From CANLBN01 sp034111645 (lineage in GTDB: Bacteria; Pseudomonadota; Gammaproteobacteria; Pseudomonadales; Cellvibrionaceae), in contig JAWUWW010000042.1 of assembly GCA_034111645.1 (NCBI GenBank), positions 1 to 64,000 on the forward strand: a DNA stretch of 64,000 nucleotides, given 5' to 3'. Below the pieces are notes generated by a model. The model was given only the letters and a program-made list of their open reading frames with translations. It did no database searches and had not been told where the DNA came from. The position numbers and the translations under genes were made by a program. Of this stretch, positions 45,164 through 53,187 are shown piece by piece. Each line of letters begins with the position of its first letter. Position 1 is the first letter of the stretch.

Positions 45164-46735
45164 ATGAAAAAAACTAAAGGAATTATGCGTAATGCGCATT
45201 TTTTGGGGACAAAGATACGCAATTTACGGAAGCGCAATAATTTAACTATGGAGGATTTGTCCGCTCGTTGCATACAAAATCAAGGCGAAGTTGCGCCATC
45301 AATCTCCTATCTATCAATGATCGAGCGCGGTAAGCGTTTTCCTAGTGAAGAAATGCTCGCTGGAATTGCGGAAGTATTTCAGAAAGATGTTAGTTGGTTT
45401 TTAGATGATACCCCAGAAGAAGAGGCTATCAAGCCAGTAAAGGGCAAGCGTGGCGGTATCTCTGGGATATCTCTCGAACCTAAGTTCTTATTCTCTAATG
45501 ATATTTTGGAAAGTGTGGTGCCTGAAATGCTCTCGCAGACTGGCGTTTCAGGACAACAGTTTGCGCACCTACTTATTCGTGCTCATCAAGAGCAACAGCA
45601 AAATCATTTTCCTGATTTAGAGCGTGCTGCCGAAGAGGTTGGCCATAAACAAATGCCCATGAGTCTTGAGGCTATCATTGATATTTGTAAGAATCTGGGC
45701 TTAGAAATTCATTGGTTCGATAGACTCCCCGATGAAATTCAAGAAGAGATGGGCGGCAACAGTAAAAATTTAGTGCGCTCATTTTTTGCACCACCTAATC
45801 GCATTTATATCAATAGAGTCCTGCAGCAACGTCCAATGCGACTCAAGTATGATCTGGCAGTACAAATCGGACATCGGGTATTGCATGGCAACGAGAAATT
45901 TAAAAGTGTCTTAGTGGCGGGTGGGGGTTCAGTACTCGATTACAAATCTGAATCTGAAGCTTCGTTAGATGCTCAAGATATTTTAAATGCGTGGCGAGAC
46001 TTTGAATGTAGTTTTTTTGCAAGCGCACTGTTGTGCCCGAAGGTGCCATTTAGACAATTATTAGATCGATATAATTACGAAATTAATGTTCGTCATATGG
46101 TGCAGGTATCTGCTTCTGTGGTGATGAGACGAATGACGGCGGTATCTCCATATCCACATTGGCATTATTTTGATGCTTATCCCCCAGGTAAACTTAAGGC
46201 GGTATATCGCGGTAATGGTATTCCGCTACCTTGGGGTAATATGCGCATGGTGCAAGATCCTTGTCAGCACTGGGCTGTATTTAGAATGATCGATTCTCCC
46301 TCTAAAGAGAGCTCTTCTCAAATTTCGATTTTAGAGACAAATAACGAACCCAGGATCTACTCTTGCGAATCTGTCAAAGTACATGACCTTGCGGGTAACA
46401 GTCATGTGCTTTGTGCCGGAGTAGACCTAAACCCTGCCATCGAATCTCAAGGGGGGGATGCACAAGCCTTGGCATTTGAACTTAAAGAGGCTTGTCTTAA
46501 AGATGGCGGAACAGCTTGTTTGCCCAACAATATTAAAAAAGAATTAATGAGTGTCTCCAAAATTCTTAACATAGCATGGGTTGAGCGCGGCATTGATAAC
46601 CCTGCACGCCTTATTTGCCCAAGAAGCAGCTCTTGTCCGCGCAACCCATGTTGTTATGTCGATAAATCGAAGCAAGAATCTATGCTGAATTTACAGAATA
46701 TCCAAGAGCAAATTATTCGGGATACAAAAATTTAA
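45164..46735 (+). CDS. XRE-type short-chain acyl-CoA regulator (RamB/ScfR family)
   Basis: A 523-residue regulator: helix-turn-helix at about residues 10-75 (RNLRKRNNLTMEDLS, SYLSMIERGKRFPSEE), an IrrE/ImmA-like middle part (about 190-300) and a DUF2083 C-terminal region ending in a cysteine cluster (CPRSSSCPRNPCC). RamB, MccR and ScfR of this family control acetate, propionate or glyoxylate-shunt genes. Divergence from glcB and closeness to aceA point to control of the shunt. The final cysteines could bind metal, which is unproven. Confidence 0.88.
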   Translation: MKKTKGIMRNAHFLGTKIRNLRKRNNLTMEDLSARCIQNQGEVAPSISYLSMIERGKRFPSEEMLAGIAEVFQKDVSWFLDDTPEEEAIKPVKGKRGGISGISLEPKFLFSNDILESVVPEMLSQTGVSGQQFAHLLIRAHQEQQQNHFPDLERAAEEVGHKQMPMSLEAIIDICKNLGLEIHWFDRLPDEIQEEMGGNSKNLVRSFFAPPNRIYINRVLQQRPMRLKYDLAVQIGHRVLHGNEKFKSVLVAGGGSVLDYKSESEASLDAQDILNAWRDFECSFFASALLCPKVPFRQLLDRYNYEINVRHMVQVSASVVMRRMTAVSPYPHWHYFDAYPPGKLKAVYRGNGIPLPWGNMRMVQDPCQHWAVFRMIDSPSKESSSQISILETNNEPRIYSCESVKVHDLAGNSHVLCAGVDLNPAIESQGGDAQALAFELKEACLKDGGTACLPNNIKKELMSVSKILNIAWVERGIDNPARLICPRSSSCPRNPCCYVDKSKQESMLNLQNIQEQIIRDTKI

Positions 46736-46916
46736 TAGTAATAAAAAATTAGTGCTAGAGTAATTATTTTATTATTTAATTATTGACTTTGAGTATATGG
46801 TGCAACTTTTTTATCGATTGTTGATCTATGTTTAAGGTACTGTTTAACATACTGTTTAACCTGCCATTTTAAATAGCATTAAAATATTTAATTGGCAGGG
46901 CGCATAAGGAAAATAA

Positions 46917-47531
46917 ATGAAAAGAATCTTATATTTGTCTGCCATTATCTTGTGCATGTATGGCAGTAATGGTTATACCCAAAACTCTGCTAAAGAAGCC
47001 ACATTAATCGTTGCTGGAGGTTGTTTTTGGTGTACAGAATCAGACTTCGAAAAGCGTAAGGGAGTGTTATATGCAGAATCTGGTTATATCAATGGAACCA
47101 CTATAAACCCAACCTATAAAGAGGTGTCATCCAATAAAACTGGGCATTTTGAGGCTGTTAAAATCACCTTTAATAAAGACCTTGTGTCTTTAAAAGAGCT
47201 GGTCGATTTTTATTGGTATACCATAGACCCTACTGACCCTAACGGGCAATTTTGTGATAAGGGCTCATCATATAAAACAGCGTTATTTTATCAAGACGAA
47301 GCACAAAAAAAAGTGTTTGAAGATTCCTTGGCTCGTATAAATGTCGACAAGCCTTTTAAAGATGAAATTGTGACGGAAATTCTTCAGGCTAAGAAATTCT
47401 ATGTTGCAGAAGAGTACCATCAAAACTTTTATAAAAAGAGTAGCCTTCGCTACCGTTATTATCGCAATTCCTGTGGCCGAGAGAAGCGTATTAAGCAGCT
47501 TTGGGGACGTGTTGTTACGGATAGGGATTAG
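46917..47531 (+). CDS. msrA: Peptide methionine sulfoxide reductase A, exported form
   Basis: A 204-residue MsrA with the active site GGCFWCTESDFEK and the C-terminal YHQNFYKKSSLRYRYYRNSC holding a recycling Cys. It reduces the S-epimer of methionine sulfoxide. A hydrophobic N-terminal segment (about residues 1-21, ending near SNGYTQ) suggests periplasmic export, unlike cytosolic E. coli MsrA. Upstream, a 10-base direct repeat ACTGTTTAAC (46839 and 46851) and a CTGCCA/TGGCAG dyad may be regulatory. Confidence 0.92.
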   Translation: MKRILYLSAIILCMYGSNGYTQNSAKEATLIVAGGCFWCTESDFEKRKGVLYAESGYINGTTINPTYKEVSSNKTGHFEAVKITFNKDLVSLKELVDFYWYTIDPTDPNGQFCDKGSSYKTALFYQDEAQKKVFEDSLARINVDKPFKDEIVTEILQAKKFYVAEEYHQNFYKKSSLRYRYYRNSCGREKRIKQLWGRVVTDRD

Positions 47532-47548
47532 TAAGGGTATCTTTTATA

Positions 47549-48013
47549 TTATTTCTCTGCTTGTTGTGAGGCCTTAGTTAGTATGCTGTCGAGAGCGTTG
47601 GCAAACGCTTGGCGGTCTGCGTGATTAAGCGTTGCTTGTCCGCCAGATTGAATACCGCTTGCTCGCATTGTCTCCATAAAGTCACGCATTGTTAATCGTG
47701 CCTTTATATTGTCCTGTGTATAACGCTCACCACGTGAAGTAATGACAAGGGCTTTTTTGTCAAGTACCTCTGCGGCTAGTGGAATATCACTAGTAATAAC
47801 AATATCTCCAGTATTCATTTTTTGTACTATGGTGTTATCCGCCACATCAAAGCCTGCACCAACTTGAAGCATTTGAGAATATTTTGACTTGGGTAGATTA
47901 ATAGCTTGATTGGCAACAAATACGGCAAGCGTTTGAGTGCGCTCTGCGGCACGACAAATAATATCTTTAATCACAACAGGGCAGGCATCAGCATCAACCC
48001 AAATGGTTAGCAT
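47549..48013 (-). CDS. YaiI/YqxD family (UPF0178) protein
   Basis: A 154-residue protein with the family start TIWVDADACPVVIKDII and DIVITSDIPLAAEVLDK, the acidic residues of a PIN-like nuclease fold, plus SRGERYTQDNI. Function is uncharacterised; a nuclease role is suggested by the fold only. It converges on msrA with 17 bases between the stops. Confidence 0.88.
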   Translation of the reverse strand: MLTIWVDADACPVVIKDIICRAAERTQTLAVFVANQAINLPKSKYSQMLQVGAGFDVADNTIVQKMNTGDIVITSDIPLAAEVLDKKALVITSRGERYTQDNIKARLTMRDFMETMRASGIQSGGQATLNHADRQAFANALDSILTKASQQAEK

Positions 48014-48089
48014 GCTCGAGAGTACTTATTCATTTTTGCAAGTTACTCATGTTATTAAAAAAATGATTATATAACGATTAGATACACAC

Positions 48090-48105
48090 TAATAGATATC
48101 TATTA
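48090..48105. promoter_or_regulatory. 16-bp palindrome upstream of roxA
   Basis: TAATAGATATCTATTA is a perfect dyad in the divergent gap between the yaiI-like gene and roxA, about 100 bases before roxA. It is an operator candidate only. Confidence 0.35.
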
Positions 48106-48206
48106 ATAGACATCCTCTTAAAAATTGATAGATAAATTAATCTATATTGATTTCATATTTAAGTTATCATTATTTTTTATATTTTATTAAAAGGGTAGGT
48201 GTATTT

Positions 48207-49370
48207 GTGTCGATTTTTGTTGACTGCACTCGAGAAGAATTTTTAAAAAATTATTGGCAGCAGCAACCGTTGCTGATGCAAGCATTTATCACCGATCTAA
48301 TAGGGATAGTTGATAGCGGTGATTTGGCAGGTATCGCCTGCGAAGCAGAAAGTGAATCCCGTATCATTTCGGGCTTTGGTTTAAATAAAAAATGGACATG
48401 CCAACAAGGGCCATTTACTAATGAACAATTACTAGAAATGCCAGATAAAAATTGGACGCTCCTTGTACAAAGAGTGGATCAATGGATTGAGGAAGTTCAT
48501 GCAATTTTAGAGCGCTTCTCCTTTTTACCTAAATGGCGCCTAGAAGATATTATGGCAAGTTACGCACCTGTTGGTGGGGGTGTGGGCCCACATTTTGATT
48601 ATTACGATGTTTTTTTGTTACAAGTGGCCGGCACACGTGAGTGGAAATTAGGGCAAAAATGTGATGATGAAACGCCCTTGCAAGACAATTCGCAGGTCAA
48701 ATTATTACAAAAGTTTAGTCTAACCCAAACACTGACTGCAGCTCCTGGTGATATGCTTTATGTTCCAGCTGGTGTTGCTCATTGGGGTACGGCAAAATCT
48801 GAAGAATGTATTACCTTATCGGTGGGTTTTAGAGCGCCCTCGCAAAAGGAAATATTACTATCAACGCTTGAAAATTTGATTGATGAGTTCTCAGAAAAGG
48901 CTAAAGATAATTTGCGTTATCAAGATAGCATAGTGGATGTTGATAATGTCTCTATTGATGTAAATTCTTTTAGAATAAACGCAGAAGTTGAAAAAAACTT
49001 GTTAGACTTTGCTCGAGAAATTACGCCAGATAAAATTAAGCAGGCGATGAATAAATCCTTTGGCCAGTTAGTTACCGAGCCGCGTTATCTGCCATTTTTA
49101 GATGATGATAGATGCGATTCAAAGGAATTAAGCCTTGAGGATATAAACGCTTATATTGAGCGTAATAATGGTTTTGAGCTTTTGCATCCTGCTTATTGTC
49201 GGTTTGCGTTTTCGTCAGATGAACTATTTGTTAATGGCGTTGCTTTTGATGTGAGAGAAAGTTTCTCTGAAGAGCTCTGCAATGGTTTGCTAATAACAGC
49301 GATTAATGAACAAGAAAGAAATGTTTTAATAACACTGCTGGCATCGGGAGATATAGAGTTAACTGATTGA
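48207..49370 (+). CDS. roxA: Ribosomal protein arginine hydroxylase, JmjC cupin (YcfD/RoxA)
   Basis: About 387 residues. The iron ligands are HFD in GGGVGPHFDYYDVFLLQ (about residues 125-127) and the later His in VPAGVAHWG; the 2-oxoglutarate oxygenase core is followed by a dimerisation and winged-helix C-terminus. E. coli YcfD hydroxylates Arg81 of ribosomal protein uL16. An open frame reaches 48147, but the GTG at 48207 with AGGT upstream gives the family start SIFVDCTREEFLKNYW. It is the first gene of a short plus-strand unit. Confidence 0.9.
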   Translation: MSIFVDCTREEFLKNYWQQQPLLMQAFITDLIGIVDSGDLAGIACEAESESRIISGFGLNKKWTCQQGPFTNEQLLEMPDKNWTLLVQRVDQWIEEVHAILERFSFLPKWRLEDIMASYAPVGGGVGPHFDYYDVFLLQVAGTREWKLGQKCDDETPLQDNSQVKLLQKFSLTQTLTAAPGDMLYVPAGVAHWGTAKSEECITLSVGFRAPSQKEILLSTLENLIDEFSEKAKDNLRYQDSIVDVDNVSIDVNSFRINAEVEKNLLDFAREITPDKIKQAMNKSFGQLVTEPRYLPFLDDDRCDSKELSLEDINAYIERNNGFELLHPAYCRFAFSSDELFVNGVAFDVRESFSEELCNGLLITAINEQERNVLITLLASGDIELTD

Positions 49371-49419
49371 ATCTAAATTAGATCTTAAACACATTGAGTG
49401 ATTGTGATGAATAAAAAAA

Positions 49420-49665
49420 GTGAACAAGGTTGTATTAGAGTCAGAGATAATAGATTTTCTTAAAGCCGGCAAAGAAATTGAAGCGATCAAAAAGCTACAA
49501 GCGTTAAGAGGTATTGAGTTGGCAGAGGCTGAAGACATTATCGACGACTATTTAGAAACGGACGCTGATAATAACGTAAATATTAATATTGACGACAAGG
49601 TCGATAAAAAAAAGCCGTATGATTACTCTGTCTTTGGGTCAAAGGGAGAGTTTAAAAAAATATAA
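49420..49665 (+). CDS. Small protein with an L7/L12 C-terminal-like domain
   Basis: An 81-residue protein. EIIDFLKAGKEIEAIKKLQALRGIELAEAEDIIDDYL resembles the C-terminal domain of ribosomal protein bL12 (KIEAIK then GLKEAKDLV), a module also found in small stand-alone proteins; the tail is Asp/Lys-rich. The only start in frame is a GTG at 49420. An ATG at 49407 would join the same frame if the A-run at 49413-49419 had six rather than seven A, so a homopolymer indel is possible. It follows roxA by 49 bases. Function unknown. Confidence 0.65.
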   Translation: MNKVVLESEIIDFLKAGKEIEAIKKLQALRGIELAEAEDIIDDYLETDADNNVNINIDDKVDKKKPYDYSVFGSKGEFKKI

Positions 49666-49734
49666 TTATGGTTTTAGGCGTTTTAATAATTTTTATAGTT
49701 TATAAACAATTAACACAGTAGTCATTTATAACAG

Positions 49735-50550
49735 CTAAATATCATATTCAATAACAAGAGGTGCATGATCCGAAAAGCGCTCTTCTTTATAAATTAGATC
49801 TGATTTAGGAACGACTTTATCAATTAAACCAGGGGTTATAATTTGATAGTCGATACGCCAACCAGTATTATTTGCCCAAGCTTGCCCGCGGTTAGACCAC
49901 CATGTGTATTCATGTTCTTGTTGATTAATTAATCTAAAAGCATCCGCAAAACCCAAGGGCTTGTCGCGATTATTGTCCTCATCCATTAGCAACCAATCCA
50001 TCCATGCGCGCTCTTCGGGTAAAAAACCAGAATTTTTTTGATTGCCACGCCAATTTTTTATATCTACTTTTTTGTGGGCTATGTTCCAGTCACCACAAAT
50101 AATAAACTCACGTCTTTTACGTAACATGCTTTCTAACACCGACTCGAAGCGTGCCATTAAATCATATTTAAAAACTTGCCGTTCTTCTTTTGCAGAGCCA
50201 GAAGGCATATATAAAGACGCGACACTAAAACCCTTAAAATCGGCTTGTATATAGCGACCTTCGCGATCTACGTCAGACCAATCTAGATTGCTAATAGCGC
50301 CTAGGCCTAAATGTACTTTTTCGGGTTTTTGTTTGCAGTAAATTCCAACACTGCTGTAGCCTTTTTTTTCGGCACAATGAATATAACGATAATATTTATC
50401 GAGATGAAATAAATCATCTTCTATTTGTTCTGGTTGGGCTTTTAACTCTTGCAGACAAATAATATCTGCATCAACCGTTTGCAGCCAGGCAAACATGCCT
50501 TTACGAGCTGCAGCTCGAATACCATTGACGTTGATTGAGATAACTTTCAC
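49735..50550 (-). CDS. xthA: Exodeoxyribonuclease III
   Basis: A 271-residue AP endonuclease/3'-5' exonuclease. NVNGIRAA, CLQELKA (metal-binding Glu), CGDWNIAH and the C-terminal FSDHAPL are intact, so this is a real nuclease and not a Crc-type RNA-binding paralogue, which lacks them. It repairs abasic sites. It lies 57 bases after rnfE, in the position where E. coli has nth, another base-excision repair gene. Confidence 0.94.
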   Translation of the reverse strand: MKVISINVNGIRAAARKGMFAWLQTVDADIICLQELKAQPEQIEDDLFHLDKYYRYIHCAEKKGYSSVGIYCKQKPEKVHLGLGAISNLDWSDVDREGRYIQADFKGFSVASLYMPSGSAKEERQVFKYDLMARFESVLESMLRKRREFIICGDWNIAHKKVDIKNWRGNQKNSGFLPEERAWMDWLLMDEDNNRDKPLGFADAFRLINQQEHEYTWWSNRGQAWANNTGWRIDYQIITPGLIDKVVPKSDLIYKEERFSDHAPLVIEYDI

Positions 50551-50606
50551 GTATTAACCTTAGCGAAAAAAGAGAGGTGCAGCTTAATTATATTAACAAG
50601 TGCTAG

Positions 50607-51413
50607 TTAACTAATCGCACCCGTGGTTCTGACACGTTTTGCACCTTTAATAATTGATTTAGGTTGAGCGGCTAATCTTCTTTTCTCGATAGTGTCATCA
50701 ATCACATTTTTAAAGGCAATTAAAAAGCCTGCAACAATGAAGGCACCTGGCGGTAAAATGGCGATTAAAAATCCTGGGTAGTTATCGCCAAATAATTCTA
50801 TTTTCCATGCACGTGCACTCTCACCGAAAAGTAATTGCATATCTGCAAATAAAGTTCCCGAACCTAGCACTTCGCGTATTGCACCAATACATAGCAATAC
50901 TGATAAGAAGCCTGTGCCCATCATAAATCCATCAACAGCTGAAGGTATGACTTTGTTTTTACAAGCGAAGGCATCAGCGCGCCCAAGTATCGCGCAATTA
51001 GTCACAATTAAAGGAATAAATATGCCAAGAATTTGATAAAGCTCAAAAGTGTAAGCGCGCATTAACAGTTCAGTACAGGTGGTGAACGCCGCGATAATCA
51101 TGACGAATACCGGTAATTTAACGGCATCGCTAACAATATTACGAATCAACGATACCGCAATATTTGAGCCTACTAAGACTAATAGTGTGGCGAGGCCTAA
51201 GCCAATGGCATTAACAACAGAACCGCTCACCGCTAGTAAAGGGCAAAGACCAAGAAGCTGAACTAATGCTGGATTATTAGACCATAAGCCATTTTTACTA
51301 ATCTCACTATAGTTAGTAATGTTAGAGCCAGTAGAAGCAACAGAGTTTGAATTTTCTGTCGCGCCCGCGCCTTCATTATTTGGTAATTCAGCACTATCAC
51401 TAATTGTATTCAT
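50607..51413 (-). CDS. rnfE: Rnf electron transport complex subunit E
   Basis: A 268-residue membrane protein with six spans. NPALVQLLGLCPLLAVSGS and GIFIPLIVTNCAILGRADAF are the RnfE/RnfA family marks, with Cys residues that hold an iron centre between the halves. An extra 45 residues at the N-terminus, low in complexity and rich in Ser and Asn, precede the usual start; no later start codon is available, so they look real. The gene closes the rnfABCDGE operon. Confidence 0.95.
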   Translation of the reverse strand: MNTISDSAELPNNEGAGATENSNSVASTGSNITNYSEISKNGLWSNNPALVQLLGLCPLLAVSGSVVNAIGLGLATLLVLVGSNIAVSLIRNIVSDAVKLPVFVMIIAAFTTCTELLMRAYTFELYQILGIFIPLIVTNCAILGRADAFACKNKVIPSAVDGFMMGTGFLSVLLCIGAIREVLGSGTLFADMQLLFGESARAWKIELFGDNYPGFLIAILPPGAFIVAGFLIAFKNVIDDTIEKRRLAAQPKSIIKGAKRVRTTGAIS

Positions 51414-51437
51414 TAAATCAATCCCACTTGATTGGGT

Positions 51438-52121
51438 TTAGTTTTCATTTTTTGTTTCTGTTTTGGTTTCAGTTTCAGTTTGGAAAAGCAAAGTATGGTT
51501 ACGCTCAACAAATTGCAATACTTTTTTGATCTGTTGAACAACAGCCCTTGGGGTAATAGTGGCACCTGTAAATTGGTCAAACTCACCACCATCTTTTTTA
51601 ACTTTCCATTTCTCGAGCGCGGGGCTCGATAACGATTTATTTTCAAAGCTGGTAATCCAATTGCTTTTTTTAATATCAATTTTGTCGCCAAGACCTGGTG
51701 TTTCTATGTGTCTTAGCACACGCACGCCAGCAATACTGACATCACTATTAATACCTGCAATCATTTTTATATCACCACTGTAACCATCGGGTGCAACAGT
51801 AGGAATGATCACCGCAATTATCTTTTGATTATTGCGCGCAATATGTATATCGCCACCATTTTTCAAACCAAGTTCAGTCCATGCTGATTCGGGAATAGCA
51901 ATTGTGTCTAGGAGTAAATCATTATCGAAGCGATCAGCTGGAATAATTTCGAATAGCGCTTTTTCGGCGGCTTTGCGCTCAGCTACAGCAATAATATCTT
52001 TTGTACCTTCATAAGTACTGGCCAGAATGCCTGCTGTGACTAATGCAAACAAAAAAAGTAAAATACTATTTTTACTGATTGATAATGGAATAGAGGTCGA
52101 GCTTGCATTATCAGGCTTCAT
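51438..52121 (-). CDS. rnfG: Rnf electron transport complex subunit G
   Basis: A 227-residue protein with one N-terminal membrane span (about 18-34) and a periplasmic FMN domain. The FMN-accepting Thr lies in FTGATITPRAVV (about residue 190). The tail TETETKTETKNEN is acidic and repetitive. It overlaps rnfD by four bases and passes electrons between other Rnf flavins. Confidence 0.94.
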   Translation of the reverse strand: MKPDNASSTSIPLSISKNSILLFLFALVTAGILASTYEGTKDIIAVAERKAAEKALFEIIPADRFDNDLLLDTIAIPESAWTELGLKNGGDIHIARNNQKIIAVIIPTVAPDGYSGDIKMIAGINSDVSIAGVRVLRHIETPGLGDKIDIKKSNWITSFENKSLSSPALEKWKVKKDGGEFDQFTGATITPRAVVQQIKKVLQFVERNHTLLFQTETETKTETKNEN

Positions 52122-53185
52122 GAGTCACGTCCTCGTGTTGCTCGACTTGGTTTTGTATGACCATAAGTCCGCGGTATGGTGTAGTAATCTATAAACGGTG
52201 CGGCAAAATTCATCAGTAATACAGCAAAAGCGATAGCATCGGGATAATTACCCCACACGCGAATAATATAAATTAAAATTCCTATGCCTGCGCCGTAAAT
52301 AATTCGTCCCTTGTTGCTTACGGCTGAACTTACTGGATCGGTAATAATAAAAAACGCGCCTAGCATGGTGCCACCAGAAAATAAATGCAGCATTAATGAG
52401 CCGCCGCTTTCTGAATTGCCACCGCCATAAAATAAAAAAGCCATTATGCTTAATGCAAGCAACATACTTATGGGTGCGTGCCAAGTGAATGCACGTTTAT
52501 AAAGTAGAAATATGCCACCCGCTAAAAAAGCAAAATTTACCCACTCCCAACCAGCGCCGGCAAAACTTGCTTTTGAGAATAAGGGCTGAGCTGCATTAAT
52601 CTGTTCAACCAATAAGCCTTGTTGAGCTTTAAATAAGTCGAGAGGAGTGGCGCCCGTATAGCCATCGATACCTATCGAATTTCCTAAAAATACAGATTGT
52701 AGTGCAGACATTAATGACGGCAATGACTGCGCATCGGCCAGTAATGTTTGGGGCGTTGCCCAGCGCGTCATCTCTACAGGAAAAGAAATTAATAAGATAA
52801 CATAGCCAACCATCGCGGGGTTAAACGGATTAAAACCAAGCCCACCGTAGAGTTGTTTAGCAAGGATAATAGCCGATGCACTCCCAATAACAACTAACCA
52901 CCAAGGTGCATAGGGAGGAAGTGCAAGTCCTAATAAAACTGCTGTTACAAGTGCGCTGTAATCTTTGAGATAAAATAAAACGGGTCGCTTACGAAGTTTA
53001 AGAACAAGTGCTTCCGAGGCAACAGCCGTCAAACAACTAAGGGCAACATTAATCAAACTTCCCCAGCCAAAAAAATGTGTCAGTACAACCAGCCCAGGTA
53101 AAGTGGCTAGCATAACCCAGCGCATTATATCCCCCGTCGTACTTGCAGTATGGGCATGAGGTGAAGTGCGGCGTATAAATGCCAT
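52118..53185 (-). CDS. rnfD: Rnf electron transport complex subunit D
   Basis: A 355-residue integral membrane subunit with about nine hydrophobic segments. The covalent FMN site is the Thr in DGYTGATPLDLFK (about residue 180), and GFNPFNPAMVGYV is family-typical. The Rnf complex couples ferredoxin:NAD oxidoreduction to sodium or proton movement; in E. coli the Rsx version also resets SoxR. It overlaps rnfG by four bases. Confidence 0.95.
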   Translation of the reverse strand: MAFIRRTSPHAHTASTTGDIMRWVMLATLPGLVVLTHFFGWGSLINVALSCLTAVASEALVLKLRKRPVLFYLKDYSALVTAVLLGLALPPYAPWWLVVIGSASAIILAKQLYGGLGFNPFNPAMVGYVILLISFPVEMTRWATPQTLLADAQSLPSLMSALQSVFLGNSIGIDGYTGATPLDLFKAQQGLLVEQINAAQPLFSKASFAGAGWEWVNFAFLAGGIFLLYKRAFTWHAPISMLLALSIMAFLFYGGGNSESGGSLMLHLFSGGTMLGAFFIITDPVSSAVSNKGRIIYGAGIGILIYIIRVWGNYPDAIAFAVLLMNFAAPFIDYYTIPRTYGHTKPSRATRGRDS

Positions 53186-53187
53186 GG

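Noticed and set aside
45079..45273. Small minus-strand frame overlapping the RamB-type regulator start
   Set aside because: It covers the regulator's promoter and start and shows no recognisable protein pattern.
49735..50550. Crc-like catabolite repression protein
   Set aside because: Catalytic residues of exonuclease III (CLQE, GDWN, SDH) are intact, whereas Crc proteins have lost them.
51413..51691. Open frame inside rnfG on the same strand
   Set aside because: It lies wholly within or beside rnfG in another frame, has no family resemblance and no ribosome site.
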